Assembly (NCBI GenBank): GCA_032622095.1
Contig: CP136065.1
Span: 55,487,949-55,551,948 of the forward strand
Direction of reading: 5' to 3'
DNA: 64,000 nt
Origin: Siphonodentalium dalli
Lineage: Eukaryota > Mollusca > Scaphopoda > Gadilida > Siphonodentaliidae
Both the position numbers and the translations under genes were made by a program. This document shows positions 59,048 through 64,000 of the stretch, piece after piece. Each line of letters opens with the position of its first letter. Position 1 is the first letter of the stretch. The notes under the pieces were generated by a model. The model was not told the DNA's origin. It did no database searches and saw nothing but the letters and a program-made list of their open reading frames with translations.

Positions 59048-60619
59048 TTACTGAAATCGGTCTGTGAAAATGATGAATGATTGTACTGTCTCGAATAATC
59101 GCCTGTTCAAGGTGTCGCTAATTTCGGGTATGCCAAAGAGAATATCTTTAATACTGGTGATGACCACTTTATGCTCATCTAGTCGTGTCCACATACGGTT
59201 CCTTGCTTCTGTGTAGAAAGGACATTCGAAGAAAAAATGGCTTGCGTCTTCACATTGGTTACCGCAGGAGCAACACGGGCTTGAGGATATGTAATTTTTA
59301 AATTTATCGAAGTTGAGATCGCTGCAGTTGTTTCGGAGCCTACATTGCAAAATATTTGATGTTCTCCGCCCGACATTGTAGTAAGAAGGGGGTCTTATTG
59401 ATGTCTCTTCTATGCGTAAATTATTATACATATTAGCAAGTATTTCGTCCTTAGTTGGTTCTGATGTGGGGTCTGTGAGTTTTTTTGCATCAGTTGTTAT
59501 TTTGCACGATACATTCCATTCAGCAATCATAGTTGGGAGGACACTTGATTTAAAGTGAGTTGTGTTCGTGGAGTAGTTGACGTATCGTAACGGATTTCTA
59601 ATTGGGTATCTACATGATTCCCCAACGGTAAGAGGCAAAAGTTTCGTTATGAAGGGAGGGGCCTTATTGTCCAATATTTTATGCCACATGCGCGTTTTAT
59701 GTAATTTACGTCTTTCGTTGAGGGGAGGCCATCCAAGTTCACCCAGTACTCTCGCTTCTGAGGCAGATCGGGTCAGGCCAGTTATTATTCTACCACCGTC
59801 GATATATAGACGGTCGAGCTTTTGGAGTAAGCAGTCAGGGGCGTTATCCCAAATTATGTCACCATATTCCATTATTGGGAGTATATATGTTTTGAACATT
59901 ATCTCGATCGTCTGTCGGTTTACTTGGAATTTGATCTTCCTGAGTTGTGACAATCTACTGGCAACTCTTTTGCAAATAGTATTTATTTGGGTGTCCCAAT
60001 GTAGATTTGATTGGATAGAAACGCCAAGATGGGTGTGAAGAGTTACTTGTTGAATCGCATCGTTGTCGAGATCTAAATCGAGGGAATCGTCAGAGGGGGT
60101 CAGTGAAAATACCATAGACTTTGTTTTTTCTGCATTAAAGGTTACCATCCATTGTTTTGACCACCGATTCACTCTTTCAAGGTCATCATAGAGTTCGCGA
60201 GCACAATCATCGGGTGATGTTTGGGCAGTAAAGAAGCAAGTATCATCCGCGTACATTCGAGTGAGTGATTGGATCGTTGTTGCGAGGTCGTTAATGTAAG
60301 TCAAAAATAGAAAGGGTCCGAGGATATATCCTTGTGGAACACCTGCCGATATCGTCTGATAGTCAGAGAATGTAATTCCTATTTGAACGCACTGTGATCT
60401 ATTAGAGAGATAACTGTGTATCCATTTGTGTATATTCCCGGTTACTCCGTTTTGCTCCAACTTGAATAACAACCCCCTGTGCCAGACTCTCTCAAATGCT
60501 TTGGAAATATCGCAGAAAATTGCAGACGTATTTAACTTCTCATCGAGCATCATCGAGTGCCTGGCACAGGGTGTGGTATATCTCAAGTAGCTGAAAAGTG
60601 GTGCTGTGGCCTGATACAA
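59048..60619 (-). CDS. CR1-like LINE ORF continued: RT palm, thumb and C-terminus
   Basis: The frame continues the LINE protein after the frameshift; real homology starts near HSMMLDEKLN, so the first 20 or so codons are out of phase. RT motifs: FCDISKAFERVWHRGLLF (palm A), GVPQGYILGPFLFL (motif B, where S is commoner than Y), then the catalytic MYADDTCFF, and WMVTFNAEKTKSMVFS. The C-terminal part has LPIMEYGDIIWDNA and a zinc-like CCSCGNQCEDASHFFFECP before the stop. The catalytic aspartates are present. Apart from the one shift no stop interrupts it, so the copy is probably young. Confidence 0.85.
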   Translation of the reverse strand: MYQATAPLFSYLRYTTPCARHSMMLDEKLNTSAIFCDISKAFERVWHRGLLFKLEQNGVTGNIHKWIHSYLSNRSQCVQIGITFSDYQTISAGVPQGYILGPFLFLTYINDLATTIQSLTRMYADDTCFFTAQTSPDDCARELYDDLERVNRWSKQWMVTFNAEKTKSMVFSLTPSDDSLDLDLDNDAIQQVTLHTHLGVSIQSNLHWDTQINTICKRVASRLSQLRKIKFQVNRQTIEIMFKTYILPIMEYGDIIWDNAPDCLLQKLDRLYIDGGRIITGLTRSASEARVLGELGWPPLNERRKLHKTRMWHKILDNKAPPFITKLLPLTVGESCRYPIRNPLRYVNYSTNTTHFKSSVLPTMIAEWNVSCKITTDAKKLTDPTSEPTKDEILANMYNNLRIEETSIRPPSYYNVGRRTSNILQCRLRNNCSDLNFDKFKNYISSSPCCSCGNQCEDASHFFFECPFYTEARNRMWTRLDEHKVVITSIKDILFGIPEISDTLNRRLFETVQSFIIFTDRFQ

Positions 60620-62456
60620 ATCCTGATTGGTATTGGAATAGTATATTGTTCTTACTGAAATGAGCGGATAAATATTTCAGTACTATTTTCTCCAAGAGCT
60701 TGCTGACGCATGGAAGTAGAGATATTGGGCGATAGTTTTTGCAGTTGGATCTGTCGTTTTTCTTATAAATAGGAATGACATTTGCTTGTTTCCATTTATT
60801 AGGAAATGCGCACGATTCAAGAGATTTCTTAAATAGAATTCTGAGAGGGATGGCAATAGCTGGGCTTGTTTTCTGCAGCATTCTAACTGTGATGCCGTCA
60901 TGGCCTGACGCTTTGTTTGGTTTCATACTCGCAATTGCCGAAGTGATGTCGTCGAGAGTGAAGTCAATTTCAGTTATCGTATCATTACATTTTTGTGTGA
61001 ACACCGGTAGATTGCAAGAGGAATCGTCGAGGAATGAGTTAGCAATGAAGGCATTATTAAGCATCGATGCTTTGGTTTGATCGTCAGTTTCAAGATTGCC
61101 ATCATAATCAATGAGAGGGGGGATAGCGTCTTTATGTTTGTTTTGCATAATTTCGTTGATGCTATGCCAAAAATATTTTGGGGAAGGTTGGTCTTTGACA
61201 GTATTCTGGAGATGTTCCTCGTATTGGGCCCTTGCGTACTTTTTCATATTGTTGACCGTGTTTCGAACTTTTTTGAATTTCGCCCAGTCTATGTCCTTTT
61301 TGGATTTTATCGCAATCTTACGTAGCCTGTCTCTTCTTCGAATCATCGATCGTAATTCTGATGTGAACCAATGTTTGTCTTTGGGCCTGATCAATATTTT
61401 AGATTGAGGAACAGTTTGATCCATAATTTCAAGGAATTTCGAAGTAAAAATTTCAGTCGCTGTGTCAATATTTGGGGCTATTTCAATTGAGCGTAACCAT
61501 TCTGGGTCGCGGATGAGTTCCATTGCTTGTTCATAATTGCCTTTTTCGTAGTTTCTGACCAATCGAGAAAATGGACCATTACTGCTATACTCGTATTTCA
61601 AATATGCTATTACCGCATAGTGATCTGAGATAGATCTGCCGAAGTCAATCACTTCTGATTCACTTGATGTGACAGTGCTGTTCACTATGATGGGGTCGAG
61701 AAGTGTCGATGTTGTCGATGTAACTCTGGTTGGAGTTTTAATGATGTCCCGAAGGCTATAGTAGGAAATTATTTCATTGATTTTTGAGGATGGGTCCAAG
61801 GCATTAGAATTAAAGTCACCAGTTACAACCATGGGTATATTAAGATCTAGTGCATCCGCTATAGACTGATCAAGTAGTTCCCAGTATCGCTCGTGACAGA
61901 ATTGGTCAGAGCGATATGACACACATAAAAGATAGTTTGAAGATCTGCACCTCAGTTTGAACCACAGGACTGAGTCATCGAATTCGAGAGAGGGCATACG
62001 TTCGAAGATCAGGTGATTTACGAAATAAACGGCAATACCTCCCCCGTAGCTCGAACCGTCATGTCTTACTGGATCAGAGAACCCTTCTAGCTGTATGTTC
62101 GTTGTTGGAAATGTTGCGTCAATGTGGGTTTCGGTGAAACATAATATATCATGGTCGTCGATTTCATCGAATATTTTAAACAGTTTATTTCGGATACTTC
62201 GTATGTTCAAGTGGAAAATAGAGACGGGGTGATTGTCTGAGTGGACCTGGCCATTATCAGGGCCGGGGTTCAATTCTAGGGAACCGCTGCATACCAAGAG
62301 TGTTGTTAATAGTAATATTGATCTAATTGAGCTAATCCCGAAAGCGAGTTTAATGATACGACATTTGGGGAGCGATGGCGTTTTCTGTGAACCGTTTCGT
62401 CTAGAAAATTGGAAGGTCCCTATTGTTATTCTCCACGTAGTTAGTTCAACTCCCAT
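60540..62456 (-). CDS. CR1-like LINE ORF: 2A-like motif, endonuclease, RT fingers
   Basis: The 638-codon frame encodes the N-terminal half of a LINE replication protein. Residues 47-66 are a hydrophobic run ending in GSLELNPGP, a 2A-like motif that lacks the usual D-[V/I]-E core. The APE-type endonuclease (about 75-310) has its catalytic motifs: FHLNIRSIRNK, CFTETHID, VVTGDFNSNAL and ISDHYAV. A basic linker (residues about 370-420) follows. The first RT motifs are ANVIPIYKKNDRSNCKNYRP, ISLLPCVSKLLEKIV and QYQSGFVSGHST. The frame ends soon after ALDDAR at a frameshift. The start at 62456 is the first Met of the frame; the true start is unproven. Confidence 0.85.
   Translation of the reverse strand: MGVELTTWRITIGTFQFSRRNGSQKTPSLPKCRIIKLAFGISSIRSILLLTTLLVCSGSLELNPGPDNGQVHSDNHPVSIFHLNIRSIRNKLFKIFDEIDDHDILCFTETHIDATFPTTNIQLEGFSDPVRHDGSSYGGGIAVYFVNHLIFERMPSLEFDDSVLWFKLRCRSSNYLLCVSYRSDQFCHERYWELLDQSIADALDLNIPMVVTGDFNSNALDPSSKINEIISYYSLRDIIKTPTRVTSTTSTLLDPIIVNSTVTSSESEVIDFGRSISDHYAVIAYLKYEYSSNGPFSRLVRNYEKGNYEQAMELIRDPEWLRSIEIAPNIDTATEIFTSKFLEIMDQTVPQSKILIRPKDKHWFTSELRSMIRRRDRLRKIAIKSKKDIDWAKFKKVRNTVNNMKKYARAQYEEHLQNTVKDQPSPKYFWHSINEIMQNKHKDAIPPLIDYDGNLETDDQTKASMLNNAFIANSFLDDSSCNLPVFTQKCNDTITEIDFTLDDITSAIASMKPNKASGHDGITVRMLQKTSPAIAIPLRILFKKSLESCAFPNKWKQANVIPIYKKNDRSNCKNYRPISLLPCVSKLLEKIVLKYLSAHFSKNNILFQYQSGFVSGHSTTFQLLEIYHTLCQALDDAR
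62259..62285 (-). other. 2A-like motif in LINE N-terminus
   Basis: Codons for GSLELNPGP follow a leucine-rich stretch. 2A peptides (consensus D-[V/I]-E-x-N-P-G-P) cause ribosomal skipping and are known at the N-terminus of some APE-type LINEs. Here N-P-G-P is intact but D is replaced by S and V/I by L, so activity is uncertain. Confidence 0.7.
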
Positions 62457-62460
62457 GGGA

Positions 62461-62797
62461 GATTGTGTTCAAAGGGTTAATGTCATGTGATTCCAATAGG
62501 GACCTATGTAAAATGATAATTCCAGAGTGGGTTTCCCGCCACTGCCATTGCCACAAAACGTACAGTTTACAGTCGGTGCAATATAAACAAGAACATATGT
62601 GAGTAGAATAGTAAATGTAGGTGTTGACACACGTTTTGACGTAGACGTGTGCGTCATCGTGGGTGGAATGAGGCAACTATATATCAGTCGGGATGATTAT
62701 GAATAATATTATTTTAACAGTGCTTAATAATACAAGTGTTGTGCAATCCTATATGATCTGTAATCGAAGGGAGTTATAAGAACAATGTTTACTTTAT
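62461..62797. other. Upstream flank of the LINE
   Basis: Possible LINE 5' UTR or unrelated DNA; short overlapping minus frames have no motif. Confidence 0.35.
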
Positions 62798-63178
62798 AGT
62801 TTGCGGTTGGGCGGGGGGGGGGGGGGGGGGGGGGCAACGCGCGGCAGACAGATCACAATCAGACCAAAACAACCACGAGACAATGCCAGACCCGCACGAC
62901 GCCTCGGACATTGTAGCTGCCACCCATTTGAAAGACGAGCCTGGGTTTGTGGTGACATGCCAGTCCTTCATACCAGTACATGTGCACCGATTAATGTATA
63001 TATTTGCTTCAATTGCCATACAATTGATAAATATCACGCAAATAAGGTATTAGCAGCTCAGTGCATAGCAGCTACAATATTCGAATCGCCGCGCAAATCC
63101 AACACCTTCCCACGACTATCCAAATCCGACCATGACCCATCCACCGCGCGTCACCCCCCCCCCCCCAACCCCGCAATA
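62798..63178. repeat. Inverted-repeat element with G/C homopolymer arms
   Basis: TTTGCGGTTGGGCGGGGG (from about 62799) with a G run (62813-62834) and ACGCGCGGCAG is mirrored by CCGCGCGTCACCCCC, a C run (63154-63165) and CAACCCCGCAATAT. Weaker pairing extends inward. It may be a MITE; no duplication was recognised. Confidence 0.45.
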
Positions 63179-64000
63179 TATTGACACAAGCATAAAACCT
63201 GAGAGAAGGCCATTTCTTCACATTCAAGTATGACCGATTCGGTGTGTGACACAGTAACACAGTTGTCAACTCCCGCATGTTGAAAACGTCGGCGAAGGTA
63301 GAAAGGACGGGCTTATTATGAAGGAGGGATGTTTATTGACTATACCGAGGTCGTTTAACGAGTTTTGTTCTCTTGATATATAACCTTTGTTTTATTTATA
63401 ACTTATGTCTATATAGTGTTCAATTTTAAGCGTTTTGGTGATCACCGTGGTCGTGAAGATGATTTAAATCCGTATTGGGGACAGGCTGTACTCCTAAAAT
63501 TAATAGATTCTACCACTCCGCGCACTGGCGAGGGGAATCCCCCACGTGTATCGCAATTTTTGCAGATGTTGATAATTTGGGATCGTCCTTACCGAGGGAT
63601 GCTTTAGATAGAACAATTTCAAGTCTAGCTTATATTAACTTCCCATTTTCGGTGGAAATTATAGTGATAGGTATATATGAGAGACAGCGTACTTAGAAAG
63701 ACAATAAATCAATGAAATTATGGGTTTTTGTTTGAAGTTGCAGTCTTGCGGATATCTGCACATCCCTGAATATTTAAATGGAGACTCCGTAAACTTTGGT
63801 GTCGAAAATCACTGGTCATTATTGATGAGACCCGGCAATTGTTCACGTGTCATGAAAAAAACCCTTTCCATGGCAACATTTTTGTGCACATACTGATCAG
63901 CTAATATGTTGTTCCAATGACCACAATTTATGCAACATAACAAGTATCTTCGTGCTACAAAATTATTTCAGTTTTGATTCTCAGTCTTTACCGCTTCATT
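63179..64000. other. Gene-less stretch at the window edge
   Basis: Two overlapping plus frames (63416-63607 and 63475-63696) have no motif or splice support. No repeat family was recognised. Confidence 0.45.

Larger units (their letters stand above)
58880..62460 (-). mobile_element. CR1-like LINE, nearly intact coding region
   Basis: The minus-strand element has one long coding region, broken once (near 60540-60560) into frames 62456-60540 and 60619-59048. The 3' part (59047 down to about 58880) contains GGGAGCCGGTTCCCCTATG, ACATGGGACACCGTCTCCC and AACAACAAAAC, resembling the 3' stem region and short tail of CR1-group LINEs. The 5' end is not defined. No target duplication was found. Confidence 0.75.

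Noticed and set aside
62801-63184. 127-codon plus frame beginning in poly-G
   Set aside because: Its start is a homopolymer-encoded glycine run and it lies within an inverted-repeat element.

Overview
This window looks like invertebrate-animal nuclear DNA: AT-rich, almost free of long open frames, and packed with eukaryotic transposable elements. The repeat repertoire suggests a mollusc or another lophotrochozoan (inference, not proven): an L1/Tx1-type LINE, CR1-like LINEs with an N-terminal 2A-like motif, piggyBac-type TTAA MITEs, many foldback MITEs, and tandem-repeat 'pearl/DINE'-like non-autonomous elements carrying CTGT, CA or GTCC microsatellites. No rRNA, functional tRNA, CRISPR array or bacterial-type operon was seen.

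Layout. 1-2216: no gene. 2217-5336: large non-autonomous element A, whose relative B lies at about 23030-25995. 6225-15209: a 50-bp minisatellite split by a 5'-truncated L1/Tx1-like LINE (6784-15048) flanked by a 13-bp target duplication. This LINE carries a small MITE and a pearl/DINE-like element, and the latter contains a piggyBac MITE. 15595-20647 (minus): three exons of an unrecognised host gene, with matching splice phases and introns full of transposons. 18-32 kb: LINE fragments, TIR elements, SINE-like heads and foldbacks. 36185-40540: a 2.18-kb tandem duplication rich in GGTTCT/AGAACC hexamers, with its right end inside a hairpin MITE. 42-51 kb: piggyBac MITEs, a CACGGGCGGCGTT TIR family, and two tandem-repeat elements. 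52.6-54.8 kb: two adjacent CTAGCAGG elements, one with a 503-bp near-identical internal duplication. 58.9-62.5 kb (minus): a CR1-like LINE that is nearly intact apart from one frameshift.

How the parts relate. Only one host gene (15.6-20.6 kb, minus) is supported; everything else is mobile DNA or unassigned sequence. The most distinctive system is a composite MITE. A TTAA/CCCTTT-type (piggyBac-like) outer element carries an inner element bounded by CCCTGTGCC/GGCACAGGG, made of two long hairpins and an AT-rich spacer. Six copies of the composite are present. The same inner hairpin module also occurs in a different outer context at 40225-40662 and, as a half copy, at 38042-38363.

All family assignments come from reading motifs by eye. 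No database search was run, so boundaries of non-coding repeats are approximate.
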